Assembly: GCA_938022205.1 (NCBI GenBank)
Contig: CALIEB010000001.1
Location: forward strand, 62,001 to 126,000
DNA from: an uncultured Anaerolineae bacterium
GTDB lineage: Bacteria > Chloroflexota > Anaerolineae > Aggregatilineales > Phototrophicaceae
Direction of reading: 5' to 3'
DNA length: 64,000 nucleotides
Shown here: piece after piece, positions 14,880 through 22,544 of the stretch
Numbering within the stretch: position 1 is the first letter of the stretch
Layout of the letters: each line of letters begins with the position of its first letter
Program-made: the position numbers and the translations under genes
Notes under the pieces: generated by a model
The model's database searches: none
Seen by the model: the letters and a program-made list of their open reading frames with translations, nothing else
What the model was told of the DNA's origin: nothing

Positions 14880-16349
14880 ATGTTTGATTTAATTGTTAAA
14901 AACGTGCGCATTGTGCGTCCGAACCACACGGAGATTTTTAGCGGCGACATCGGCATTCGTGACGGCAAGTTCGCCCACATTGCCTCCAGCATCGCCGCGC
15001 CCGACGGCACGCCGACGTTTGACGGGCGCGGAAGGCTGGCGATGCCCGGTGCCATTGACCCACACACCCACGTGGGCATCTATGTGCCGCCCCAGCAAGA
15101 CGCGCCCACCGAATCGGCAGCGGCAGCATCGGGCGGTGTCACAACCCTCATCCCCTACGTGCGCACGGGCAGCCTCTACCTCAACATGGGCGGGTCACTC
15201 AAGCCTTTCTGGCACGAGCTGATGCGCCAGTCCGAAGGCAGCTATTACGTCGACTACGCTTACCACGTGTCGCCGATTACGCGCCAGCAGCTTGGCGAGA
15301 TGGCGTTTCTGCTGACCGAATGTGGCGCGCCCAACTTCGGCGAGGTGTTCATGTTCTACGGGCTGCACGGCTTGCACGGTCGCTCGGACACGCAGTCCAA
15401 GTGGCTGATGTTAGAAGAAGGTGACCACTACGACCTCGCACACTTTGACTTTATTTGCCGCGAGGCGGCGCGCCTGCAGGCGCAATATCCCGAACTTGCC
15501 CCCTACATTCAGGTGAGCTGGCACTGCGAAACGCCTGAAATCCTGCGCGCCTACGAGACCAAAATCCGCCAAGAGGGCAAGCTCACAGGCTTAGAGGCTT
15601 ACAGTGCGGCGCGACCGCCCCACAGCGAAGCCGTTGCCATCCACATTGTGGGCGCGCTGGCCCATCACGCCGGCTTGACGCAGGTCAACATCTTGCACAT
15701 CACGTCGCGCGAGGCGATGGAAGCCGCACTCGCCGTGCGTGCCACCTACCCACACATCACGTTCGGGCTCGAAGTGACGGCGGGGCATCTGCTGCTTGAC
15801 ACGTCTTGTCCGATGGGGGTGTATGCCAAAGTCAACCCGCCTATCCGCCCGCGCGAACACGTCGAATACTTGTGGGAGCGCGTGCTGGACGGCACGGTGG
15901 AATGGATTATCACCGACCACGCCAACTGCCCCAAAGACCAAAAAGTCGACAAGGACGACCCTGACAACATCTGGAAGGCGCACGCGGGCTTCGGCGGCAC
16001 GGAATACCTGCTGCCCGCCATTTTCAGCGAAGGCACGAAGCGCGGGCTTTCGCCTAACCGCGTTGCCGAGCTGCTGTCATGGAATCCAGCGCAACGGTTT
16101 GGGCTGCTGAACAAGGGCGACATCGCCGAAGGTTATGACGCTGACCTCGTGCTGCTCGACCCTGATGAGACGTGGACAATCCGCGCCGAAGACTCGTTTT
16201 CGACGCAGGGCTACACGCCGTTCGAAGGCATTGAGCTAAAAGGGCGCGTGAAAACCACCTTCGTGCGCGGTATGCGCGTGTTTGACGAAGGCAAGATTGT
16301 AAGCGAACCGTGCGGGGTGTATCAGCCGCGCCCCACGCGGAAAGCCTAA
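14880..16349 (+). CDS. dihydropyrimidinase/hydantoinase-family cyclic amidase, bridging Lys replaced by Glu
   Basis: 489 residues of the amidohydrolase superfamily. Metal-site residues in order are His62 and His64 (IDPHTH), His215 (SWHCE), His273 (ILHITS) and Asp346 (IITDH). In hydantoinases a carboxylated lysine in a KVFMAYK-like strand bridges the two metals; the matching strand here reads GEVFMFYG, so Glu155 takes that place. Glutamate bridges are known in other amidohydrolase branches, so the enzyme may still be binuclear but is not a standard hydantoinase. The expected reaction is opening of a cyclic amide or imide. A maleimide-type substrate would give a half-amide for the nitrilase or isochorismatase-type amidases nearby (inference). 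Confidence 0.85.
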   Translation: MFDLIVKNVRIVRPNHTEIFSGDIGIRDGKFAHIASSIAAPDGTPTFDGRGRLAMPGAIDPHTHVGIYVPPQQDAPTESAAAASGGVTTLIPYVRTGSLYLNMGGSLKPFWHELMRQSEGSYYVDYAYHVSPITRQQLGEMAFLLTECGAPNFGEVFMFYGLHGLHGRSDTQSKWLMLEEGDHYDLAHFDFICREAARLQAQYPELAPYIQVSWHCETPEILRAYETKIRQEGKLTGLEAYSAARPPHSEAVAIHIVGALAHHAGLTQVNILHITSREAMEAALAVRATYPHITFGLEVTAGHLLLDTSCPMGVYAKVNPPIRPREHVEYLWERVLDGTVEWIITDHANCPKDQKVDKDDPDNIWKAHAGFGGTEYLLPAIFSEGTKRGLSPNRVAELLSWNPAQRFGLLNKGDIAEGYDADLVLLDPDETWTIRAEDSFSTQGYTPFEGIELKGRVKTTFVRGMRVFDEGKIVSEPCGVYQPRPTRKA

Positions 16350-16365
16350 AACTCCTCTTTGGTCC

Positions 16366-16397
16366 GGGCGGAGCAAGTGCTGCTTCGCCCTTTTTTT
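16366..16397 (+). terminator. intrinsic terminator between cyclic amidase and nitrilase genes
   Basis: A ten-pair stem (GGGCGGAGCA at 16366-16375 with TGCTTCGCCC at 16381-16390, one G-T pair) and a five-base loop are followed by seven T residues. It falls inside the apparent operon, so the nitrilase gene may receive reduced read-through or have its own promoter. Confidence 0.8.
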
Positions 16398-16429
16398 GGC
16401 GATAAGTCTTGAGCAGAAAGTGATAACTT

Positions 16430-18103
16430 ATGCAAAGCGTGCGCGTCGCAGCGGCACAGTTTGAAATTGGCACCAACGTGGCGGAAAACCTTGCCACCTG
16501 CTGTCGTATGATAGATGAAGCGGCAAAAGCAGCCCCTGCGCTGTTGGTGCTGCCAGAATTTTGCAACCATTTGTCTTGGTATCGTGACCGCGCCCACAGC
16601 TACGAGGTGGCGGTCACGCTTGACGGCGAATTCCTGCAAGCAATTGCGGCAAAGGCGCGCCAGCACCGCTTTTACGTGATGATTAACTGCACGGTGCGCC
16701 GCGCACCCGACACCGTCACAGGCACGAACATTTTGTTTGACCCCACAGGCAGCCCTATCGCCATCACCGACAAGCAAGTGCTGATGGGCAACGAGAACAA
16801 CTTCCTGAGCAAAGCTACCGCGTGCGCGCCCGTCGTCGACCTGCCCTTCGCGCGTGTGGGCATGTACTCATGCATGGACGGGGTCATCTACGAAACGCCG
16901 CGCGGGCTGGCGGTGCGCGGCGCGCAAGTGCTGCTCAACAGCCTGAACTCGTTTGCTTTGGACGAAGGGTCGCTGCATGTGCCTGTGCGCGCCGCCGAAA
17001 ACAAGGTGTTTGTGGTGGCGGCGAACAAAGTGGGCTGGCTTGTCCCGCCCGAGCTTGCGCCGCTCATTGCCGAGCGCGTGAAAATTTCACCGCATCAACT
17101 GCAAGGCGCGGGCGAATCACAAATTGTCGCGCCCGACGGCACAGTGCTTGCCAAAGCCCCCCACGCGGGCGAAGCGGTGATTTACGCCGACATTGCGCCT
17201 GCCGCCGCAGACAACAAGCTACGTCCCGATGGCACGGACATCATGGCGAGCCGCCGTCCGCGCGTATACGCGCCTATCGCCCGCCCCGAAACGCCTACGC
17301 CTGCCCTCGCGCCCACACAGTGCTTGGCAGAGGCATGGCAAGACACAGACACGGACACACTCATCGCACACCTCGCACAAACAGACGCAAGCCTCATCGT
17401 GCTGCCCGAGCTTTGGGGTATCGCGGCGGACGTGCCGCTTGCTGAACAGGCAAAAATGAGCGAAGCGTTGCAAGCTCGTCTGATAAGCGCGCTAAAGCCC
17501 ATCACCTATCTCGCTCTCAGCGTCGTAGAAGCGGTTGGCAATGGCTTCGCCCACACCAGCCTGTTGTTGAGCAGCGCGGGCGTGCTGCTTAAGCAGCGCA
17601 GTTTGCACGCTTGCGCGCGTCACGCTTGGGCGACCGTCTTGGCGGACGAGATACAAGCGTGTGACACGGCATTAGGGCGGGTTGCGCTGATTGGCGGCGG
17701 TGACACCATTTACCCCGAAGCGTTCCGCCTAGCCGCCTTGCAAGGCGCGCACGCCGTCGCCTGCCCTACACACATCTTAGAAGCGTGGGAGCTGCAAACA
17801 GGGTTGTTAGAGCGCGCCGCCGAAAACCGCCTCAACGTGTGCGTGGGCAGCAGGCACGGGACGTACGGCGGCGCGGCGGTGCTGGCAGTAGGGGAAGACT
17901 TCACGCTGTGGACAGCATGGCACACGCGCCCGTTCGACGGCAACATCAGCTACCCGATTGTTCACAAAGCTGATGCCAGCGCGCCCTTCGTCACGGCAGC
18001 CATTTTCCCCAATGCTGCCGTCAACCGCATGGTGTCGCAGCAAACCGACCTCGTCGCCAATCGCCCGCACGCCCTGCTCGCCGGTGTCATGGGCGAAAGT
18101 TAG
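16430..18103 (+). CDS. tandem nitrilase-superfamily protein with an inactive second domain
   Basis: 557 residues, about twice the usual length, with two carbon-nitrogen hydrolase domains. Domain 1 (about 1-280) has the full triad Glu43 (VLPEF), Lys115 (TDKQVL) and Cys148 (GMYSCMDG). Domain 2 (about 296-557) keeps Glu327 (VLPELWG) and Lys388 (LLKQRS), but the cysteine position reads Gly423 (ALIGGGDTIYPE), so it cannot form the thioester intermediate. Known family members hydrolyse nitriles, linear amides or carbamoyl groups, for example N-carbamoyl products of hydantoinases. After a cyclic amidase gene, an amidase or carbamoylase role is likely. Domain 2 may serve assembly or substrate binding. 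Start at 16430 after AGAAAGTGA; an intrinsic terminator precedes the gene. Confidence 0.85.
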   Translation: MQSVRVAAAQFEIGTNVAENLATCCRMIDEAAKAAPALLVLPEFCNHLSWYRDRAHSYEVAVTLDGEFLQAIAAKARQHRFYVMINCTVRRAPDTVTGTNILFDPTGSPIAITDKQVLMGNENNFLSKATACAPVVDLPFARVGMYSCMDGVIYETPRGLAVRGAQVLLNSLNSFALDEGSLHVPVRAAENKVFVVAANKVGWLVPPELAPLIAERVKISPHQLQGAGESQIVAPDGTVLAKAPHAGEAVIYADIAPAAADNKLRPDGTDIMASRRPRVYAPIARPETPTPALAPTQCLAEAWQDTDTDTLIAHLAQTDASLIVLPELWGIAADVPLAEQAKMSEALQARLISALKPITYLALSVVEAVGNGFAHTSLLLSSAGVLLKQRSLHACARHAWATVLADEIQACDTALGRVALIGGGDTIYPEAFRLAALQGAHAVACPTHILEAWELQTGLLERAAENRLNVCVGSRHGTYGGAAVLAVGEDFTLWTAWHTRPFDGNISYPIVHKADASAPFVTAAIFPNAAVNRMVSQQTDLVANRPHALLAGVMGES

Positions 18104-18112
18104 GCAAACAAC

Positions 18113-18141
18113 AAAAAACGGGAAGCCGCGTTGGCTTCCCG
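18113..18141 (-). terminator. intrinsic terminator of the tRNA-Glu gene
   Basis: A nine-pair perfect stem (CGGGAAGCC at 18119-18127, GGCTTCCCG at 18133-18141) with a five-base loop is followed on the minus strand by six T residues (18118-18113), just after the tRNA. On the plus strand the same hairpin may also stop the nitrilase transcript, though without a T run. Confidence 0.8.
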
Positions 18142-18149
18142 CTTGCGTG

Positions 18150-18222
18150 TGACCCCTACGGGACTCGAACCCGTGTATCCACCTTGAAAGGGTGGTGTCC
18201 TAGACCGCTAGACGAAGGGGCC
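18150..18222 (-). tRNA. tRNA-Glu (anticodon TTC)
   Basis: Minus-strand cloverleaf starting GGCCCCTTCGTC at 18222. Acceptor stem GGCCCCT pairs with AGGGGTC (one G-T), the anticodon arm CCACC-CTTTCAA-GGTGG gives anticodon TTC, and the T arm is ACGGG-TTCGAGT-CCCGT. Discriminator base A at 18150; CCA is not encoded. It has its own promoter and terminator. Confidence 0.95.
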
Positions 18223-18244
18223 CCTCATTGCTTAGGACTTTGGC

Positions 18245-18273
18245 AGTATAGCGGCGCGGGCGCGTTTCGTCAA
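18245..18273 (-). promoter_or_regulatory. sigma-70-like promoter of tRNA-Glu
   Basis: On the minus strand TTGACG (18273-18268), a 17-base spacer and TATACT (18250-18245) place a start near 18238, about 16 bases before the tRNA. It shows that the tRNA need not rely on gcvPB read-through. Confidence 0.65.
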
Positions 18274-18342
18274 GTGCCGTTTGCGACAATTGCGCGCCCA
18301 AAACGACGGGGCAAGCAATCCACCTGCCCCGTGTGCCACGCG

Positions 18343-19854
18343 CTAGTCACCGGCTTCGGGCAGGGCAGGGCGGCAACACAGCACCAACTGCTTAGCGGCG
18401 CGCACCTCGTCGAGGCGGCGTGTCGGCGCGCTGTGCGGCGCGTCGTGCAGTAGTTCAGGGTTGGTGCGCGCTTCTTCGGCGATAATTTTCATCACTTCAA
18501 CAAACTCGTCCAACGTCTCTTTGGTCTCAGTTTCGGTTGGTTCGATTAACAGAGCTTCCGGCACAATCAGCGGGAAATAGTTCGTTGGCGGGTGAATGCC
18601 GTAGTCAATCAGCCGCTTGGAAATGTCCAGCGCGTGAACGTCAGGCGCACCGTCCAAGCGCGCCTCAACGACAAACTCATGCCCGCAGTAGCGCGGATAC
18701 GGGATTTTGTAGGTGTCCATGAGGCGCGCGCGCACGTAATTGGCGTTTAGCACCGCATGGCGCGACACGTCGCACAAGCCCTCCGCCCCGTAGGCGCGAA
18801 TGTAAGCATAAGCGCGCACGTGCATGCCAAAGTTGCCGTGAAAGGCTTTAAGGCGACCTATCGACTTTTCGGGCATGACCAAGCCGTACAGCGGAGCTTC
18901 GTCGTCGCTGCCCTCTTCAAGGATGGCGACAATCGGACCGGGCAAATACGGCTTGAGCTTGTCGTCCACGCCGACAGGTCCGGACCCCGGTCCGCCGCCG
19001 CCGTGCGGAGTGCTAAAGGTCTTGTGCAGGTTATAGTGCAGCACGTCGAAGCCCAGCTCACCAGGCTTGACCACGCCCATCAGCGCGTTCATGTTCGCGC
19101 CGTCCATGTACATCAGCCCGCCTGCATTATGCACAATCTCGACGACCTCTAAGATGTGTGCCTCGAACAAGCCGAGCGTGTTTGGCACGGTAATCATCAT
19201 GCCGGCGATTTCGTCGCCACGTTCGTCACACACGCGCTTCAGTGCGTCCAAGTCAACATCGCCGCCGTCATTAGCAGGCAGCTCGATGACTTCCAAGCCC
19301 GCCATCGTCACAGTGGCAGGGTTGGTGCCGTGCGCGCTGTTCGGCACGAGAATTTTCGTGCGCTTGGTGTCGCCGCGCTCTAGGTGATACTTGCGAATCA
19401 TCAAGATGCCAGAAAATTCGCCCTGTGCGCCGGCAGCGGGCGCAAGGCTGACGTGCTTCAAGCCAACAATCTCGCCTAGCCACTGCTGCAGCTGGTACAT
19501 CAACGCCAGCGCACCCTGCGAGGATTCCGTGTCCGCCAGCGGGTGCAGCTGGGCAAAGCCTGCTAACCGCGCCATGTCCTCGTTGAGCTTGGGGTTGTAC
19601 TTCATCGTGCATGACCCCAGCGGGTAAAATGCCTTGTCGATGGCGTGGTTGAGCTGGCTGAGCTTAACGAAATGGCGAATCACTTGCAGCTCGCTCACTT
19701 CGGGCAAGCGCAACGTGTCGCGCAGCAGTTCAGCGGGCAGCTCGCTAGGCGGTACGTCGCAATCGGGCAGCAGCGCGCCCGTGCGACCCGCTGCGCTCAA
19801 GTCATAGATGAGCGGTTCTAGTTCTTTTGGTGCTTGCTTGGTCATCACGTTCAT
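18343..19854 (-). CDS. gcvPB: glycine dehydrogenase (P protein) subunit 2
   Basis: 503 residues, the C-terminal half of a split P protein. The pyridoxal-phosphate lysine lies in LHKTFSTPHGGGGPGSGP near residue 276, and NSAHGTNPATV, MYMDGANMNALMG and the family-typical YPLGSCTMKYNPK block near 95 are present. With GcvPA it decarboxylates glycine and loads the aminomethyl group on lipoyl-GcvH. The gene starts four bases after gcvPA and is the last of the riboswitch-controlled operon gcvH-gcvPA-gcvPB. The C-terminus is slightly extended beyond the usual end with a charged tail. Cytoplasmic. Confidence 0.96.
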   Translation of the reverse strand: MNVMTKQAPKELEPLIYDLSAAGRTGALLPDCDVPPSELPAELLRDTLRLPEVSELQVIRHFVKLSQLNHAIDKAFYPLGSCTMKYNPKLNEDMARLAGFAQLHPLADTESSQGALALMYQLQQWLGEIVGLKHVSLAPAAGAQGEFSGILMIRKYHLERGDTKRTKILVPNSAHGTNPATVTMAGLEVIELPANDGGDVDLDALKRVCDERGDEIAGMMITVPNTLGLFEAHILEVVEIVHNAGGLMYMDGANMNALMGVVKPGELGFDVLHYNLHKTFSTPHGGGGPGSGPVGVDDKLKPYLPGPIVAILEEGSDDEAPLYGLVMPEKSIGRLKAFHGNFGMHVRAYAYIRAYGAEGLCDVSRHAVLNANYVRARLMDTYKIPYPRYCGHEFVVEARLDGAPDVHALDISKRLIDYGIHPPTNYFPLIVPEALLIEPTETETKETLDEFVEVMKIIAEEARTNPELLHDAPHSAPTRRLDEVRAAKQLVLCCRPALPEAGD

Positions 19855-19858
19855 AGGT

Positions 19859-21190
19859 CTACAGCTTTCCTAGCAGCTCAACGAGTTTGTCAATTTCAGC
19901 CTTCGTGTTCATCTCGGTAACGCAAACCAGCATATGGTCTTGCAAGTGCGGGTAATCCGCGCCCAAGTCATAGCCGCCGACAATGCCTGCCTCAATCAAG
20001 GCTTGGTTGACCTCGCGCACAGGCTTAGGGCATTGGACTACAAACTCGTTGAAGAAGGGCTTGCTCATGTCGACGCTAAAGCCCGCCAGCGCGTCAATTT
20101 GCTTGGCAGCGTAGTGCGCCTTGTGATAGTTTAGCTCCGCCACCTTGCGCATGCCGTTTTTACCCATCAGGCTCAAATAAATGCACACGGCCAACGCCAT
20201 TAAGCCCTGATTGGTGCAGATGTTAGAGCTGGCTTTTTCGCGGCGGATGTCTTGCTCGCGCGGACGCAGCGTCATCACGTAGGCGCGCCGACCGTCGCGG
20301 TCAACCGTTTCGCCGACAATGCGCCCGGCAATCTTGCGCACGAACTGTGTGCGGGTGGCAAAGAAGCCCACATAGGGTCCGCCAAAGCTCAACGGCACGC
20401 CCAGCGGCTGTGCCTCCCCTACAACCATGTCCGCGCCAAGCTCACCCGGTGGCTTGAGCAAGCCCAATGCCAGCGGGTTCGCCACCACGACCAGCAGCGC
20501 GCCCTTCGCGTGGACGGCATCGGCAAGCGCGCGAATGTCCTCAATTTGCCCGAAAAAGTTGGGATACTGCACCGCCACCATCGCGGTATCGTCGTCAATC
20601 AACGCCGCCAGCTCGGTCAGCGTACGTGCTTGGTCATCGCCTGTGATGTTGATACCGCGCCCCTGATGATAGGTGCGCACAACCTCGCGGTAGTGCGGAT
20701 GCACGCTGTGTGCCAACAGCACCGTGTTGCGCTTGCTCGTCACCTGCATAGCGACCGTCACCGCTTCGGCGAGGCTGGTCGCCCCGTCGTAGTGGCTAGC
20801 GTTGGCAGCATCCATGCCTGTCAGCGCGCACATCATGCTTTGGTACTCGTAAGTAGCTTGCAGCGTGCCTTGCGACACTTCGGGCTGATAGGGCGTGTAA
20901 GCAGTGTAAAACTCGCCACGCAGCAACAAGTGATTGACCGCGCTGGGGATAAAATGATGGTACGCGCCCGCGCCGCGAAACAGCGCAAAGTCACCAGCGT
21001 GCTCGTTGGCATCCGCCAGCGCGCTCATCTCCGCCACGATTTCCATCTCGCTCATGGCAGGCGGCAGGTCAATCTTAGGAAAGCGGTGCGTCGCAGGCAC
21101 CGCCTCAAACAGCTCTTCGATGGTTGTTACGCCAATCGCAGAAAGCATCTGCTGGCGGTCTAACTCAGTGTGGGGAATATAGCCACTCAT
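19859..21190 (-). CDS. gcvPA: glycine dehydrogenase (P protein) subunit 1
   Basis: 443 residues, standard length for the N-terminal half of a split P protein. It begins with the YIPHTELDRQQMLSAIG pattern and contains SQGTLQATYEYQ and GMDAANASHYDGATS, then GEAQPLGVPLSFGGPYVG and TLRPREQDIRREKASSNICTNQ, all diagnostic GcvPA segments. It pairs with GcvPB to make the active decarboxylase. It lies 31 bases downstream of gcvH and four bases upstream of gcvPB. The split PA/PB form is common in Chloroflexota, Firmicutes, Thermotogae and archaea, in contrast to the fused form in enterobacteria. Confidence 0.96.
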   Translation of the reverse strand: MSGYIPHTELDRQQMLSAIGVTTIEELFEAVPATHRFPKIDLPPAMSEMEIVAEMSALADANEHAGDFALFRGAGAYHHFIPSAVNHLLLRGEFYTAYTPYQPEVSQGTLQATYEYQSMMCALTGMDAANASHYDGATSLAEAVTVAMQVTSKRNTVLLAHSVHPHYREVVRTYHQGRGINITGDDQARTLTELAALIDDDTAMVAVQYPNFFGQIEDIRALADAVHAKGALLVVVANPLALGLLKPPGELGADMVVGEAQPLGVPLSFGGPYVGFFATRTQFVRKIAGRIVGETVDRDGRRAYVMTLRPREQDIRREKASSNICTNQGLMALAVCIYLSLMGKNGMRKVAELNYHKAHYAAKQIDALAGFSVDMSKPFFNEFVVQCPKPVREVNQALIEAGIVGGYDLGADYPHLQDHMLVCVTEMNTKAEIDKLVELLGKL

Positions 21191-21221
21191 AGGGTTTCTT
21201 TCATCGTTGTGTCAAAGGGAA

Positions 21222-21614
21222 CTAACGGCTCTCACAGTAGGCTTTGTAGGCTTCGCTGTCCATGAGGTCTGCCAACGGGCTCGCGTCAGACACACGAATT
21301 TTGACCAGCCAGCCCGCGCCGTAGGGGTCAGCGTTGATGGTTTCTGGGGCTTCTTGAAGCGCGCTGTTGACCTCGATAATCTCGCCAGCAACCGGGCTGT
21401 AAACTTCAGAAGCAGCTTTCACACTCTCCACCTCGCATACCGCGTCGCCCGCCTCCAGCTTCGTGCCAACGGGCTTGAACTGCACGTATACGAGGTCATT
21501 AAGCGCGTCTTGGGCATAATCGCTGATGCCAAGCGTAGCGATGTCGCCTTCAACGCGCACCCACTCGTCGCTTTTGGCGTATTTCAAATCGGAAGGGTAA
21601 GTCATGGCTGCCAT
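21222..21614 (-). CDS. gcvH: glycine cleavage system H protein
   Basis: 130 residues from ATG 21614 (MAAMTYPSDLKYAKSDEWV). This start has AAAGGAACG upstream; the ATG at 21647 adds a non-conserved leader and lies closer to the terminator. Lipoylation site Lys66 sits in EVESVKAASEV, and the SPVAGEIIEVN turn and GAGWLVKI strand complete the lipoyl fold. It carries the aminomethyl group between P and T proteins. It is the first gene behind the glycine riboswitch; gcvT, usually found here, is absent from the window. Confidence 0.96.
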   Translation of the reverse strand: MAAMTYPSDLKYAKSDEWVRVEGDIATLGISDYAQDALNDLVYVQFKPVGTKLEAGDAVCEVESVKAASEVYSPVAGEIIEVNSALQEAPETINADPYGAGWLVKIRVSDASPLADLMDSEAYKAYCESR

Positions 21615-21659
21615 ACAATCGTTCCTTTCTTGTTTGCTATGCGGCATTTAAGTGCTAAC

Positions 21660-21700
21660 AAAAACAGGGCGCGCTAGCGGTGATGCTGACGCGCCCTGTC
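21660..21700 (-). terminator. terminator hairpin (expression platform) of the glycine riboswitch
   Basis: A ten-pair perfect stem (ACAGGGCGCG at 21665-21674, CGCGCCCTGT at 21691-21700) is followed on the minus strand by a run of T residues (21665-21660). It sits between the glycine aptamer and gcvH, about 46 bases before the start codon, so glycine binding probably decides between termination and read-through. Confidence 0.85.
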
Positions 21701-21726
21701 AGTAACCAACCTTCAGGGGATATGTC

Positions 21727-21820
21727 ATCGCAAATCCTCTTGACCTGAGAGTTTCACCGCACTTAACGACGGCTTGCCCCTTCGGTGATTCACGCGCTGC
21801 GTGAATGCTCTCTTTGCGAT
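21727..21820 (-). ncRNA. glycine riboswitch, single aptamer
   Basis: Minus-strand RNA with the conserved glycine-aptamer strings AGAGAGC, CACCGAAGGGGCAAGCC, GTGAAACTCTCAGGTC and a closing P1 of eight perfect pairs (ATCGCAAA at 21820-21813 with TTTGCGAT at 21734-21727). Only one aptamer is present rather than the frequent tandem pair. It lies directly upstream of a terminator and the gcvH-gcvPA-gcvPB operon, which it should turn on when glycine is plentiful. Confidence 0.95.
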
Positions 21821-21826
21821 ACGATT

Positions 21827-21855
21827 AGTATAACGCGCTTTCGCGCTTCTCGCAA
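21827..21855 (-). promoter_or_regulatory. promoter of the glycine riboswitch/gcv operon
   Basis: On the minus strand TTGCGA (21855-21850), a 17-base spacer and TATACT (21832-21827) are followed after about seven bases by the 5' end of the aptamer P1 stem, so transcription would start almost exactly at the riboswitch. Confidence 0.65.
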
Positions 21856-21931
21856 TGCCTGCCACGTTAAAACAAGTCAGAGCTGCTGCGTTGGCAACAA
21901 AAACCTGCACATTAATATTTCCATTGCTCTC

Positions 21932-21958
21932 TTGCGCATTTGACAAAATTGTGCTTTT
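21932..21958 (+). promoter_or_regulatory. conserved upstream element of the first tandem paralogue
   Basis: A 27-base block about 35 bases before the ATG matches the block at 22481-22507 at 22 of 27 positions. Its core GCATTTG-N-CAAA ... TGC is an imperfect inverted repeat, as expected for an operator or extended promoter. A TATAAC hexamer at 21958-21963 could be the -10. Confidence 0.45.
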
Positions 21959-21992
21959 ATAACTTTGACACTTAATTAAAAGGAAATACGCC

Positions 21993-22445
21993 ATGACACA
22001 GCTTCTCACCGTTGACCAAGTGCTGCAAGAAGAAAAGTCTTATCGTGTAAGCTGGTATGACGCGGCGCACACCATCATGCTGATGGAAATTTTCGGTCCT
22101 TGGACGTGGGAAGAAGCGTTCAACGCTATCCCAAAGTTCAACAATTGGATCGTAGCAGAAGGACATCCGGTTTACACGATTTATCATTACTACAACGCAA
22201 ACGCCTCTTTTTTCCCTAAAGGCATAGGTGGCTTAGGCAACCTGCGCAAACTGCTGGAAATAGATGCACCGAACGAGCAGCTCATTTTCTTCGTTAAACC
22301 TGATTCAGTAACAGGTCGACTTATCAGTATCGTCACCACTGCTTACGGATTTAGTCATGTGATGAAAAAATACCGTTTCGTTAACGCATTTGACGAGGCG
22401 TTGGCGCAAATTGAACAGCACAAGCAAGCAGCAAAAACTTCTTAA
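21993..22445 (+). CDS. uncharacterised small protein, first of a tandem pair
   Basis: 150 residues, RBS AAAAGGAAA. Closely related to the product of the next gene: the opening QLLTVDQVLQE, HTIMLMEIFGPWTWE, a FVKPDS block and DEALAQIEQHK are shared. The alternation of short strands and helices with a hydrophobic core, and a C-terminal helix, recall SpoIIAA/STAS-like small proteins that Chloroflexota often carry, but I cannot name a family. No signal peptide or catalytic motif. It diverges from the gcv riboswitch operon and seems to have its own promoter. The pair plus a conserved upstream block indicates a recent segmental duplication that kept its control region. Confidence 0.8.
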   Translation: MTQLLTVDQVLQEEKSYRVSWYDAAHTIMLMEIFGPWTWEEAFNAIPKFNNWIVAEGHPVYTIYHYYNANASFFPKGIGGLGNLRKLLEIDAPNEQLIFFVKPDSVTGRLISIVTTAYGFSHVMKKYRFVNAFDEALAQIEQHKQAAKTS

Positions 22446-22480
22446 AATTGCGCAGTAGCCAAACTCGTCTACTTGCTTGG

Positions 22481-22507
22481 TTGTGCATTTGCCAAAGTTA
22501 TGCTTTA
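22481..22507 (+). promoter_or_regulatory. conserved upstream element of the second tandem paralogue
   Basis: Counterpart of the block at 21932-21958, with the same inverted core GCATTTG-N-CAAA ... TGC, located about 38 bases upstream of the ATG at 22545. Conservation outside the coding sequence suggests that it binds a protein or forms the promoter of each copy. Confidence 0.45.
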
Positions 22508-22544
22508 TTAGAAGCAACGTTCAAACAAGCTAGGAAGGGCGAGC

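Noticed and set aside
20252-21163. Plus-strand open frame of 303 codons
   Set aside because: Antisense to gcvPA, whose function is certain; no ribosome site and no domain.
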